A DNA stretch of 64,000 bases. It comes from Listeria monocytogenes (lineage in GTDB: Bacteria; Bacillota; Bacilli; Lactobacillales; Listeriaceae). The notes below the pieces were generated by a model. It ran no database searches. It saw nothing but the letters and a program-made list of their open reading frames with translations, and had not been told where the DNA came from. The position numbers were made by a program, and so were the translations under genes. Shown one piece after another: positions 34,076-42,491 of this stretch; the stretch's first letter is position 1, and each line of letters opens with the position of its first letter. The stretch is from NCBI RefSeq assembly GCF_013282665.1, contig NZ_CP054041.1, positions 1,780,001-1,844,000 on the forward strand, in the 5' to 3' direction.

Positions 34076-34094
34076 GGTAATGGGAATCATTATC
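34076..34094 (+). promoter_or_regulatory. Fur box
   Basis: GGTAATGGGAATCATTATC matches the 19-base Fur consensus GATAATGATAATCATTATC at 16 positions and ends 20 bases before the frvA start. Iron-dependent repression is the expected effect, in line with the name of FrvA. Confidence 0.8.
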
Positions 34095-34114
34095 ATTTGG
34101 AGAGGATGAGCATA

Positions 34115-35995
34115 ATGAAAAATTGGATGAAGCAGAATTGGCAATTTATTACGACGGGTATTAGCGGGATTTTGATTGTGATTGGTTGTTTGGTCGGCAG
34201 TGATGTTGGTGACTTTTGGACAGCGGTTATTTTCCTAAGTGCCTTTGTTATTGGGGGTTTTGAGCAAGCCAAAGAAGGCATTCAAGCAACTATTAAAACG
34301 AAAAAGTTAAATGTGGAGCTTTTGATGATTTTGGCGGCTACTGGTGCATCAATTATTGGTTACTGGTTTGAAGGGGCCGTACTTATATTTATTTTCTCAG
34401 TTAGTGGTGCATTAGAAACGTATACGACGAATAAAAGTAAGCGCGAAATCACGAAATTAATGGCGTTTCAACCAGAACGAGCTTTTCGTTTGCTTCCTAA
34501 TGGAGATTTAGAGGAAGTTGCTGCTAAAGAGCTCCAATTGAACGATATGGTTTTCGTTCGACCAGGAGAAAGTATTCCTATCGATGGAGTCATTGTTCGA
34601 GGTTCAACAACATTAAATGAAGCGGCAATTAATGGGGAATCTGTTCCAGCGACGAAAACGATTGGTGCGGATGTGTTTGGCGGAACAATTAATGTAAGTA
34701 GCGCCATCACGGTCAAAGTAACACAAACATTTGATAACACGATTTTTAGTAAAATTATTCGTCTAGTAGAAAGTGCGCAAAGTGAACCTTCGAAAACTGC
34801 CCGCTTTATTGAACGATTTGAGGATGTTTATGTAAAAGCAGTTCTATTATTTGTGTTAGTAATGATGTTCTTACCTCACTTTGCCTTAGGGTGGTCGTGG
34901 AATGAAACATTTTATCGTGCGATGGTTTTACTAACGGTTGCTTCTCCTTGTGCGCTAGTGGCTTCGGTGACACCTGCGACTTTAGCAGCGATTTCTAACG
35001 GTGCACGTCATGGGATTTTGTTTAAAGGCGGCGTACACTTGGAAAATTTACGCGGTGTAAAAGCTGTTGCATTTGATAAAACTGGGACGTTGACAAATGG
35101 TACGCCTGAACTGACAGATCGGTTATTTGCTGAAAATGTTGATAAACAGCAAGTAATCAATGTAGTTGGAGCGATGGAGCGACAATCTTTACATCCATTA
35201 GCTGCGGCAATAACACAAGACCTAGAGGCGGAAATTACCGAAAAGTTAACAGAAATTGAAGTGACAGATGTACCTGGCTGGGGAGTTCAAGCGGTGTACC
35301 GAGAGGCTATTTGGCAAGTTGGTAAGGCGGGCTTTGTCGGAGATGAGAAAGCAACGTTATTTTCAAATGGCGCATTTGAACGACTTGCAGCTGAAGGAAA
35401 AACGATTGTTTATGTAGCTAAAGACAGCGTGATTCAAGCTATGTTTGCCCTTAAAGATACGTGCCGACCTGAAGCCATTCGTACGATTAAGGCGCTTCAA
35501 GCAAAAGGAATTAAGACTATAATGGTAACAGGCGATAACGAACAAACAGGTGCAGCGATTCGAGCCGAACTGGGAATGGACTATGTCGTTTCTGGATGTT
35601 TACCCGAGAAAAAAGTGGATGTGCTAAAAGATTTATCAGTTACTTATGGAAGTGTGGCAATGGTCGGTGATGGAATTAATGATGCTCCGGCACTTGCTCA
35701 TGCAGCCGTTGGAATTGCAATGGGCGAGGGGACGGATATCGCGATGGAAACAGCGGATGTTGTTTTAATGAAGAATGATTTGGAGAAAATCCCCTATGCT
35801 TACAACCTTTCTGAACGTCTTCACTGGATTACTTGGCAAAATATTTGTTTTGCGATTGCAGTGATTCTTGTTTTGATAACAGCAAATGTTTTCCAATTAA
35901 TCAATTTGCCATTTGGCGTTGTGGGACACGAGGGAAGCACTATCTTAGTTATTTTAAATGGGCTTAGGCTCCTTCGATCTAATCGAAAAAAGTGA
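34115..35995 (+). CDS. frvA: P1B4-type heavy-metal ATPase, Fe(II) efflux pump FrvA
   Basis: A 626-residue P-type ATPase without an N-terminal HMA domain. The transmembrane metal motif is ASPCALVAS (S-P-C), the phosphorylation site DKTGTLT has Asp321, TGDNEQTGAAIR and GDGINDAPALAHA are the hinge motifs, and the last helix has HEGST, the P1B4 hallmark. P1B4 pumps export Fe(II), Co(II) or related ions; L. monocytogenes FrvA (lmo0641) is known from the literature as a Fur-regulated Fe(II) exporter needed for virulence. The ATG at 34115 stands 9 bases after GGAGAGG. A Fur box lies directly upstream. Confidence 0.93.
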   Translation: MKNWMKQNWQFITTGISGILIVIGCLVGSDVGDFWTAVIFLSAFVIGGFEQAKEGIQATIKTKKLNVELLMILAATGASIIGYWFEGAVLIFIFSVSGALETYTTNKSKREITKLMAFQPERAFRLLPNGDLEEVAAKELQLNDMVFVRPGESIPIDGVIVRGSTTLNEAAINGESVPATKTIGADVFGGTINVSSAITVKVTQTFDNTIFSKIIRLVESAQSEPSKTARFIERFEDVYVKAVLLFVLVMMFLPHFALGWSWNETFYRAMVLLTVASPCALVASVTPATLAAISNGARHGILFKGGVHLENLRGVKAVAFDKTGTLTNGTPELTDRLFAENVDKQQVINVVGAMERQSLHPLAAAITQDLEAEITEKLTEIEVTDVPGWGVQAVYREAIWQVGKAGFVGDEKATLFSNGAFERLAAEGKTIVYVAKDSVIQAMFALKDTCRPEAIRTIKALQAKGIKTIMVTGDNEQTGAAIRAELGMDYVVSGCLPEKKVDVLKDLSVTYGSVAMVGDGINDAPALAHAAVGIAMGEGTDIAMETADVVLMKNDLEKIPYAYNLSERLHWITWQNICFAIAVILVLITANVFQLINLPFGVVGHEGSTILVILNGLRLLRSNRKK

Positions 35996-36002
35996 TAATT
36001 TG

Positions 36003-36047
36003 ACTGCTTGTCTATTCTTAGTCTAAGATAGATGAGCAGTTTCTTTT
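36003..36047 (+). terminator. Terminator of frvA
   Basis: Stem ACTGCTTGTCTAT/ATAGATGAGCAGT with TCTTAGTCTAAGA in the head, followed by TTTCTTTTT. Confidence 0.82.
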
Positions 36048-36089
36048 TATGGAAAAAGGGGTATTACATGATAGATTGGAGATGAGTGC

Positions 36090-36818
36090 ATGAAAAAAAT
36101 CAATTGGACACAATGGATAGCGTTATTTGTTTTTGCGTCAATGGGAATTTCTGTTGTTTTTACTATTTACGAAATTTTTACAGCACCGATCAAGCAGCCA
36201 GCAACCGGACCGCATGTAACATTACGAGGGGACTATATATTTTTACTATTTGAAATTATATTAGGAATTTTTATTTTGTTGCTACCTTCGATTATTGCAC
36301 GACGCTTCAAATTTGAAATACCTGGTCTTGTGTATATTTTATTTATTATATTTCTATATGGATCGATTTATCTTGGTACAGTTCAAAAATTCTACTCAAC
36401 CGTGCCACATTGGGATAAAATTTTACATACTTTTAGTGGGGCGATGCTTGGAGCAATTGGCTTTTCGTTTGTCAGCTTGCTAAATGCTAATGATAAAGTT
36501 GTCATGAAACTTAAACCGGGTTTCATCGCTGTATTCGCATTTTGTTTTGCTGTGACAATGGGAGCTTTCTGGGAAGTGTATGAGTATACGTTTGATGGGA
36601 TTATGAACTTAAATATGCAGCGTTATAATCTATCTAATGGAACGCCGCTCACTGGTCGCGCTGCGCTTGAAGATACGATGACAGATATTATTGTCGATAT
36701 TATCGGTGCACTATTTATCGTCATCATCGGCTATTTTGCACTGAAAAAAGGCCGCCCCTGGATGGAACGCTTTGAATTCAAACGGAAAAATTGGAAGAAA
36801 GAACCGAAGAAAAAATAG
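36090..36818 (+). CDS. YjdF/DUF2238-like membrane protein
   Basis: A 242-residue protein with about six membrane helices. HWDKILHTFSGAMLGAIGF, AFWEVYEYTFDGI and DTMTDIIVDIIGALF match the conserved polar residues of the DUF2238/YjdF family (D, H, E-x-x-E and D-T-x-x-D within or near the membrane), which suggests a metal- or proton-binding site. The role is unknown. The tail RKNWKKEPKKK is very basic. Preceded by GGAGATGAG and ended by its own terminator, it is monocistronic. From memory, lmo0642. Confidence 0.8.
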   Translation: MKKINWTQWIALFVFASMGISVVFTIYEIFTAPIKQPATGPHVTLRGDYIFLLFEIILGIFILLLPSIIARRFKFEIPGLVYILFIIFLYGSIYLGTVQKFYSTVPHWDKILHTFSGAMLGAIGFSFVSLLNANDKVVMKLKPGFIAVFAFCFAVTMGAFWEVYEYTFDGIMNLNMQRYNLSNGTPLTGRAALEDTMTDIIVDIIGALFIVIIGYFALKKGRPWMERFEFKRKNWKKEPKKK

Positions 36819-36825
36819 CGGCAAA

Positions 36826-36853
36826 AACATCTCCACATGTGGAGGTGTTTTTT
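36826..36853 (+). terminator. Intrinsic terminator
   Basis: Stem AACATCTCCACAT/ATGTGGAGGTGTT and T-run. Confidence 0.85.
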
Positions 36854-36893
36854 GTTGTACAAAATCGCCAACAACTTTGGGTCTCAGAAACAA

Positions 36894-36922
36894 TTGACTG
36901 GCTCGTGGAACTTTTCTACACT
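36894..36922 (+). promoter_or_regulatory. SigA promoter of transaldolase gene
   Basis: TTGACT, 17-bp spacer, TACACT, 37 bp before the gene start. Confidence 0.65.
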
Positions 36923-36958
36923 TAAAATGAGAAGAAAAACTTTTGAAGGAGTGAGGAA

Positions 36959-37609
36959 ATGTTTTTAGATACGGGGAATTTAGAGGAAATAAAGAAAGCG
37001 CTTCAATTTCCGTTTTTTGAAGGTGTAACCACTAATCCGACTATTTTATTAAAGGAAAATAAGCCAAGAAAAACGCATATAGCAAGTATTCCAGCCAAAG
37101 TTGTGTTTGTTCAAGCGGCTGGGTTAACGGAAGAGGAAATCTGGGAAGATGTACTTCGAATTCAAGCAATTGAGCCGGCAGAAGGTACGGTAATCGGCTT
37201 GAAAATTCCAGCTCATGAAGCTGGGATAAAAGTCATCGCAAAAGTTCGCGCTAATTTTCCAAATGAAATCATTTTAGCAACAGCAATTTTCTCATCGGAA
37301 CAAGGTTATATTGCAGCGCTCTCTGGTGCAGATTATTTAGCGCCATATTATAATCGTATGGAAGTAAGTGGATTAGACGCAGCAAAAACAATAGAAGAAC
37401 TACGATACGTGTTAGATTTGCAAGGACTAGAAGATGTGAAAATCATGGGAGCGAGCTTTAAAAATAGCCGCCAAATCATGCAAGCATTAGCTAGTGGAGC
37501 GGATACTGTTACTATTGGCTATGATTTATTTTTACAAATGATGAACAAACCTCTAGCGCTTGAAAGTATTGAAAAATTTAATGAGCATCATGAAGCTTTA
37601 CCAAAATAA
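36959..37609 (+). CDS. Transaldolase / fructose-6-phosphate aldolase family
   Basis: A 216-residue short transaldolase (TalC/MipB/FSA type). FLDTGNLEEIKKAL starts the barrel with the catalytic Asp, GVTTNPTIL is the family signature, GLKIPAHEAGIKVI contains the Schiff-base Lys of strand 4, and KIMGASFKNSRQI lies near the end. It transfers dihydroxyacetone between sugar phosphates (pentose phosphate pathway) or splits fructose 6-phosphate. The short length favours the TalC/FSA group. GGAG lies before the ATG. From memory, lmo0643. Confidence 0.92.
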   Translation: MFLDTGNLEEIKKALQFPFFEGVTTNPTILLKENKPRKTHIASIPAKVVFVQAAGLTEEEIWEDVLRIQAIEPAEGTVIGLKIPAHEAGIKVIAKVRANFPNEIILATAIFSSEQGYIAALSGADYLAPYYNRMEVSGLDAAKTIEELRYVLDLQGLEDVKIMGASFKNSRQIMQALASGADTVTIGYDLFLQMMNKPLALESIEKFNEHHEALPK

Positions 37610-37612
37610 GCG

Positions 37613-37651
37613 AAAAAAGAAGTATCCAGATTTGCTGGATACTTCTTTTTT
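37613..37651. terminator. Bidirectional terminator
   Basis: Stem AAAAAAGAAGTATCCAG/CTGGATACTTCTTTTTT between convergent transaldolase and ltaP. Confidence 0.9.
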
Positions 37652-39504
37652 TATTTATCTTCGTCTCGTAATGGTAAATTATTTACGTAGCTATCGGAAT
37701 ACTGTAAGAGTTTTCGGCTAGCCTCAAAGCGTTTCTTCACATCACTCGAAAGTGCTTTGTTCGTTCCATCATAATTGGTTGCTGCGCCAGTTTCGAAACT
37801 TTCATCTGGTTGGTACATGTAAGAATTAGTAAAATAGCTTCCTTCTGGCATGGTATAGCGTTCAGGTACGTAATTATTAGATGAATTGAGGATATCAGTC
37901 CCAAACATAATTTGGTCACCAGTTTTAATACCAAGTAAATTCATGACAGTTGGCATAATGTCAATTTCGCCACCAACGTTTTTAATTTCACCAGGGTTTT
38001 CTAGGCCTGGATAATGTAAGAAGAACGGAATACGGTAGTCATCAGCTGGATCTGCTTTTAACTCCGTAGAGCGGTTGACGTATTTTTTTTGTTCCTCAGG
38101 TAGTTGGTCAGTTTTGATAATGTGATGATCGCCGTAGAAAACAACAACAGAATCATCCCAAATGCCGCTATCTTTTAATTTTTGAATGAATTCACCAAGT
38201 TGTTTATCCGCATAATGAACTGCTTCAAAATAGTTACCAAGTTCTGTATCTTTTAAATCGCTTGGTAAGTCAATTTCTCGTTTATCTTTCGGAATATCAA
38301 ATGGCATATGGCTACTTACACTAATTAATTGCGCATAGAATTTCTGGTTGTTTTTGTACTGTTCTTCTAAAATCGGGAAGGCTTTGTTGTAAAGTACTTC
38401 ATCACTAGGAGAGAAGCCGATAACATCCTCATCGCCAAAGAATTTACGATCATAAAACTTATCGAACCCTACTGCAGGATAAAATTCATCACGATTGTAA
38501 AAGCTAGCGTCATTTGTATGGAAGGTCGCTGTTTTATAATCATTTTTGCCAAGTAAACGAGGCATTGACGGGATTACCCGATCACCGTAAGTTTGTGTGT
38601 TCGTGTAGTATCCACTCGGGAAAGTGGATGTATAAACGGACCATTCTGCATCAGCCGTATTTGACTTAGAGACTGTTTGGAAAAACTGATTAGAATACAT
38701 GGTTTCGTTTTGCAAGCTATCTAATGTTGGGGTAATTGATTGACCGTTAATTTTGACATTCGTTAAATTACGCTGGAATGACTCAAGTTGAACAATAATA
38801 AGATTTTTCCCTTTAGCAACACCGAAGTAATCGGGTTTCGATTTAACCGACACACCTTTAATATCATTCACATTTTTGGCAGTAATATCTGCGGCTTTAA
38901 CATGATCTGCACCAGTAAGCGCAGTACTGATATTAAATGTGAAAATTCCCATTCGTTTTGCACGCTTAGAGTCACTGATAATATTTTGTTGCATCATAAA
39001 ATAAGTAAAACCACTTAAAACGAGTAGCGTACTAATAAAAGATACGCCATATACACGGCTAGTTAGACGGAATGAAGGGAACTGGTGACCTTTTTTGATA
39101 TGGAAATAAAGGATAAATGGAAGGAAAACAATATCTAGGATGTATAACCAGTCTGTCCCGCTTAGCAGGCTTGTAGCGCTATTCTTAACTACGCCAACCT
39201 CGCCGATAAGAGAGAAACTGTGGTATGTTGGAACTTCATTATAAAACCGGGCGTAAAGCACACATACGAGCATTAGAATCCCAATAAATAAAGACATTCC
39301 TGCATACCAATAAATGTGTGAACGAACCGGTGCGAATAAATGAATCAGTCCAAGAAGTAATACGATAAACAGCAGGTCCATTCCAAGTGCCAGGAAGTTA
39401 GGATCTTTAAAAATCTGGAAATAGGCGAAAGTGAACTTACCAATAATTAATAAAAAATAAAATAAAATCAACTGAATTCCTCTTTCTATCATGCTTTGTG
39501 CCAA
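37651..39504 (-). CDS. ltaP: Lipoteichoic acid primase LtaP
   Basis: A 617-residue LtaS-family enzyme: five membrane helices in residues 1-180, then an extracellular sulfatase-type domain. KNLIIVQLESFQRNL carries the metal-binding Glu, SKSNTADAEWSVYTSTFPS has the catalytic Thr (near residue 281), and VVFYGDHHII is the C-terminal metal site. It transfers glycerol phosphate from phosphatidylglycerol to the glycolipid anchor, the first step of LTA synthesis. L. monocytogenes LtaP is lmo0644. The start is uncertain: TTG 39504 and ATG 39492 lack a good ribosome site, while TTG 39471 follows AGAGGA by six bases. Confidence 0.92.
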   Translation of the reverse strand: MAQSMIERGIQLILFYFLLIIGKFTFAYFQIFKDPNFLALGMDLLFIVLLLGLIHLFAPVRSHIYWYAGMSLFIGILMLVCVLYARFYNEVPTYHSFSLIGEVGVVKNSATSLLSGTDWLYILDIVFLPFILYFHIKKGHQFPSFRLTSRVYGVSFISTLLVLSGFTYFMMQQNIISDSKRAKRMGIFTFNISTALTGADHVKAADITAKNVNDIKGVSVKSKPDYFGVAKGKNLIIVQLESFQRNLTNVKINGQSITPTLDSLQNETMYSNQFFQTVSKSNTADAEWSVYTSTFPSGYYTNTQTYGDRVIPSMPRLLGKNDYKTATFHTNDASFYNRDEFYPAVGFDKFYDRKFFGDEDVIGFSPSDEVLYNKAFPILEEQYKNNQKFYAQLISVSSHMPFDIPKDKREIDLPSDLKDTELGNYFEAVHYADKQLGEFIQKLKDSGIWDDSVVVFYGDHHIIKTDQLPEEQKKYVNRSTELKADPADDYRIPFFLHYPGLENPGEIKNVGGEIDIMPTVMNLLGIKTGDQIMFGTDILNSSNNYVPERYTMPEGSYFTNSYMYQPDESFETGAATNYDGTNKALSSDVKKRFEASRKLLQYSDSYVNNLPLRDEDK

Positions 39505-39645
39505 ATACGCACAAATCCATTCCTTCTAATTTTAGCTTAATCACGCGTCTAGTGCAAATCATGAAAGATGATTCTGATATATTTGGGTAATAGGTTCTAC
39601 TTTAGGAAAGAATGATTAGTTTTTGTGTTTTTTATCACGATCCTA

Positions 39646-39674
39646 TTGACCTTTAAAGTGTAAAAGGATATCCT
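39646..39674 (+). promoter_or_regulatory. SigA promoter of amino acid permease
   Basis: TTGACC, 17-bp spacer, TATCCT, 32 bp before the gene. Confidence 0.6.
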
Positions 39675-39705
39675 TTTAGAAGACTGTAAAAAGGTAGGAG
39701 AAAAA

Positions 39706-41097
39706 ATGAATTCATTATTTAGAAGAAAACCGATAGAAGATTTAATGCATAATAAAAGTGGTAGCACCCATTTAAAGCAAACGCTTGGACCGCTTGATTT
39801 AACTTTACTTGGAGTAGGAGCGATTGTTGGAACGGGGATTTTTATTTTACCTGGAACAGTGGCTGCGAAAAATGCAGGACCAGCGATTATTTTCTCTTTT
39901 GTAATTGCGGCGATTGTTTGTGCGATTGCAGCAATGTGTTACTCAGAGTTTGCGTCTAGTGTTCCTGTTGCAGGGAGTGCCTATACGTATGGTTATGTTG
40001 TTTTTGGTGAGTTAATTGGATGGCTGCTTGGTTGGGCACTTATATTGGAATACGGGCTTGCGGTGGCTTCTGTGGCAAGCGGATGGTCTTCTTATTTAAA
40101 TGCGTTACTTTCAGGCTTTCATATCTCAATTCCCAAAGCGATATCTGGGTCTTTTAATCCAGAAGTAGGTACATTTATTAATTTACCAGCCATTATTATT
40201 GTTCTTGTTATTGCCTTTTTATTAACCCTTGGAATAAAAGAATCTACGCGTGTCAATACAATTATGGTAGCTCTGAAAGTCGGCGTTATTTTACTTTTCT
40301 TAGTTGTTGGCGTATTTTATGTCAAACCGGATAATTGGCAACCATTTATGCCTTTTGGAATTAGTGGGGTTATGAATGGTGCGGCACTAGTGTTCTTCGC
40401 TTATTTAGGTTTCGATGCCGTTTCCTCCGCAGCAGAAGAAGTGAAAAATCCGCAACGGACGATGCCGATTGGAATTATTGGATCGCTACTTATTTGTACG
40501 GTATTGTATGTTGCTGTATCCGCAGTTTTAACTGGAATGGTGCCGTATACAGATTTAAACGTAACAGATCCAGTAGCTTATGCTTTACAAGTGATTAACC
40601 AAGATTGGGTAGCGGGTATCGTATCACTTGGCGCAGTTGTTGGGATGATTACAGTGATTTTAGTAATGAGTTACGGAGCCACTAGATTGATTTTTGCGAT
40701 GGGACGAGATGGTTTATTACCAAAAGTACTTGCAGAAATTAATCAAAAATACCAAACACCTGTTAAAAATACCTGGATTTTTGCAGTGATTGTTGCGATT
40801 ATTAGCGGGCTTGTGCCATTGGATCGATTGGCTGAGTTGGTTAATATTGGAACGCTCTTGGCATTTATGATGGTGTCTATCGGGATTATCTTTTTACGTA
40901 AAAATAAAGATATTCAAGCGAGAGGTTTTAAAGTACCGTTTTATCCAGTCCTTCCTATTGTTTCGTTCTTATTATGTGCATTTTTAATTAGTCGTTTATC
41001 TGTTCATACCTGGATTCTTTGCGGAATCTGGTTTGTTATCGGGTTAATCGTCTACTTTGCTTATGGTAGAAAACATAGTGAATTACTTAAAAAATAA
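39706..41097 (+). CDS. APC-family amino acid permease
   Basis: A 463-residue transporter with about 12 membrane helices. LGVGAIVGTGIFILPGTVAAKNAGPAI is the unwound first helix that binds the amino acid carboxylate and amine, and FFAYLGFDAVSSAAEEVKNPQRTMP is the helix 6 region; both are signatures of the cationic amino acid transporter (CAT/YfnA-like) branch. It imports an amino acid with protons or by exchange. AGGAG precedes the ATG. A weak hairpin (AACTTAC/GTAAGT) follows. From memory, lmo0645. Confidence 0.9.
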   Translation: MNSLFRRKPIEDLMHNKSGSTHLKQTLGPLDLTLLGVGAIVGTGIFILPGTVAAKNAGPAIIFSFVIAAIVCAIAAMCYSEFASSVPVAGSAYTYGYVVFGELIGWLLGWALILEYGLAVASVASGWSSYLNALLSGFHISIPKAISGSFNPEVGTFINLPAIIIVLVIAFLLTLGIKESTRVNTIMVALKVGVILLFLVVGVFYVKPDNWQPFMPFGISGVMNGAALVFFAYLGFDAVSSAAEEVKNPQRTMPIGIIGSLLICTVLYVAVSAVLTGMVPYTDLNVTDPVAYALQVINQDWVAGIVSLGAVVGMITVILVMSYGATRLIFAMGRDGLLPKVLAEINQKYQTPVKNTWIFAVIVAIISGLVPLDRLAELVNIGTLLAFMMVSIGIIFLRKNKDIQARGFKVPFYPVLPIVSFLLCAFLISRLSVHTWILCGIWFVIGLIVYFAYGRKHSELLKK

Positions 41098-41124
41098 TTA
41101 ACTTACTTTTTGTAAGTCGTTTTA

Positions 41125-41180
41125 TTGGAATTTGAACGCTCCTTATGTTGTAATGAATGTATTACAATAAAAGGAGCGTT
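41125..41180 (+). promoter_or_regulatory. 46-bp inverted repeat over promoter and ribosome site of glyoxalase gene
   Basis: AACGCTCCTT (41135-41144) pairs with AAGGAGCGTT (41171-41180), and TTGTAAT (41148-41154) with ATTACAA (41161-41167); with one G-T and one T-A pair between, only one A-A mismatch breaks a 20-bp stem with a 6-base loop. The right arm contains the ribosome site AAGGAG. As DNA, the inner TTGTAAT-N6-ATTACAA covers a possible -10 (TGTAAT, -35 TTGGAA 18 bp upstream), so it looks like a repressor operator; as RNA, it would hide the ribosome site and end in TTTTTT. Confidence 0.65.
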
Positions 41181-41186
41181 TTTTAC

Positions 41187-42026
41187 ATGGTAGAAATTAG
41201 TGAAGAGTTACGACTTGGCGAGGTTGTATTGAATGTTGGTCATCTAAAGGAGATGGCAGGTTTTTATCAAGAAGTGATTGGTTTGAAGTTATTAGAGGAA
41301 AATGAGCGAATGGTTCGGCTCGGCGTGAGTGGGTCTAATGAAGCCTTACTAGTTCTTAAAAAGATAGATAATGCAGTCGTTCCAGAAGTGCCACGGATTG
41401 GTTTATTTCATATTGCCTTTCTTTTACCAACGCGAGAAAGTTTAGCGGATGTGTTACTTCATTTAGCTAAGTCAGGCTATCCGATTGATGGCGCGGGAGA
41501 TCATGCATATAGTGAGGCACTGTATTTACATGATATTGAAGGTAATGGTATTGAAATTTATGCGGACCGTCCAAAAGAGGAATGGATGCGTGACGGAGAT
41601 GGCAACTTACCGATGGTGACAGAACAAGTAGATGTGGATTCGTTGATTCAAATTGCGACGGATGAACCATTCATGGGGATGCCAAGCGGAACGGTAATTG
41701 GTCATGTCCATTTACAAGTGGCAGATGCTGACAAAGCGGAACAATTTTATAAAGAGGCACTTGGAATGAATTTAACGACCGCTATTCCGACAGCAAGGTT
41801 TTTTGCTGCTGGTGATTACCATCATCATATTGGATCGAACGTCTGGGCAGGTCGTAACTTGGAAAGCCTAGGAGAAGATGAAACAGGACTCGCATGGTTT
41901 ACGATTATTACTCCTGACAAAGAGGCAATAACAGCCAACTTAGAACAACAAGGATATGATATAAAACGATGGGAAAATACTATTTCTGTAACGGACTCGA
42001 ATGGAATTAAAATACACTTTAAATAA
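41187..42026 (+). CDS. Two-domain glyoxalase / extradiol dioxygenase-like protein (CatE/MhqA type)
   Basis: A 279-residue protein with two vicinal-oxygen-chelate domains. Domain 1 (about 5-140): LGEVVLNVGHLKEMAGFYQEVIGLKLLEE, HIAFLLPTRESLA, and GNGIEIYADRP with the metal-binding Glu. Domain 2 (about 165-279): IGHVHLQVADADKAEQFYKEALGMNLT (His), YHHHIGSNVW (His) and SVTDSNGIKIHF. The arrangement is that of catechol 2,3-dioxygenase-like CatE/MhqA proteins, which protect against quinones. The ATG at 41187 follows AAAGGAGCG. Its control region is a long inverted repeat. From memory, lmo0646. Confidence 0.9.
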   Translation: MVEISEELRLGEVVLNVGHLKEMAGFYQEVIGLKLLEENERMVRLGVSGSNEALLVLKKIDNAVVPEVPRIGLFHIAFLLPTRESLADVLLHLAKSGYPIDGAGDHAYSEALYLHDIEGNGIEIYADRPKEEWMRDGDGNLPMVTEQVDVDSLIQIATDEPFMGMPSGTVIGHVHLQVADADKAEQFYKEALGMNLTTAIPTARFFAAGDYHHHIGSNVWAGRNLESLGEDETGLAWFTIITPDKEAITANLEQQGYDIKRWENTISVTDSNGIKIHFK

Positions 42027-42032
42027 AAAAAG

Positions 42033-42069
42033 AACTGTTTAAGCGAAAAATGAGCTTAAACAGTTTTTT
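42033..42069. terminator. Bidirectional terminator
   Basis: Stem AACTGTTTAAGC/GCTTAAACAGTT with A- and T-runs. Confidence 0.85.
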
Positions 42070-42109
42070 GATGCGATAATAAGGGAAAGGTAGATTAGAC
42101 TAATTATTT

Positions 42110-42394
42110 TTAATGTTTACGTTGCATCGTTTTCTTGAAAAACCAATTACTTGATTGAAAAATGGTTTGGAGGATTAAAAAGATACCAATACCGAGATTT
42201 AAATAAGAAAGCGCTAAGGCTGCATTGTCTGGGAATGAATTTTGCACAGCGAGAAAAGTAATAAAGAAGCCACTATTGGCGCAAAATGCTATCCAAAACC
42301 AAGATAACCCGCTCAGTTTGCTTACTACAAAAGAAAGGCCAGAGACAGTTGCTGCTAAAACAATTCCTGTAACTATCATAGACATAAATTCCAT
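42110..42394 (-). CDS. Small membrane protein, unknown
   Basis: A 94-residue protein with three membrane helices (MIVTGIVLAATVSGLSFVVSK, WFWIAFCANSGFFITFLAV and ALSYLNLGIGIFLILQTIF) and a basic tail. No family is recognised. The ATG at 42394 stands 8 bases after AAAGGAG; a closer ATG at 42400 leaves only two bases. It diverges from a CorA-type transporter over 97 bp. From memory, lmo0647. Confidence 0.72.
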   Translation of the reverse strand: MEFMSMIVTGIVLAATVSGLSFVVSKLSGLSWFWIAFCANSGFFITFLAVQNSFPDNAALALSYLNLGIGIFLILQTIFQSSNWFFKKTMQRKH

Positions 42395-42420
42395 TTTCAT
42401 CGCTCCTTTGTCATAAATGA

Positions 42421-42438
42421 ATTATTATTAATAATAAT
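42421..42438. promoter_or_regulatory. Perfect 18-bp AT palindrome between divergent genes
   Basis: ATTATTATTAATAATAAT is fully self-complementary and lies in the 97-bp divergent region. It could be an operator for both genes or simply low-complexity AT DNA. Confidence 0.35.
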
Positions 42439-42491
42439 GTAACATAAATGAAATATTTTGTAAAGAACATACGAAGAAGGGAGAAATCTAG

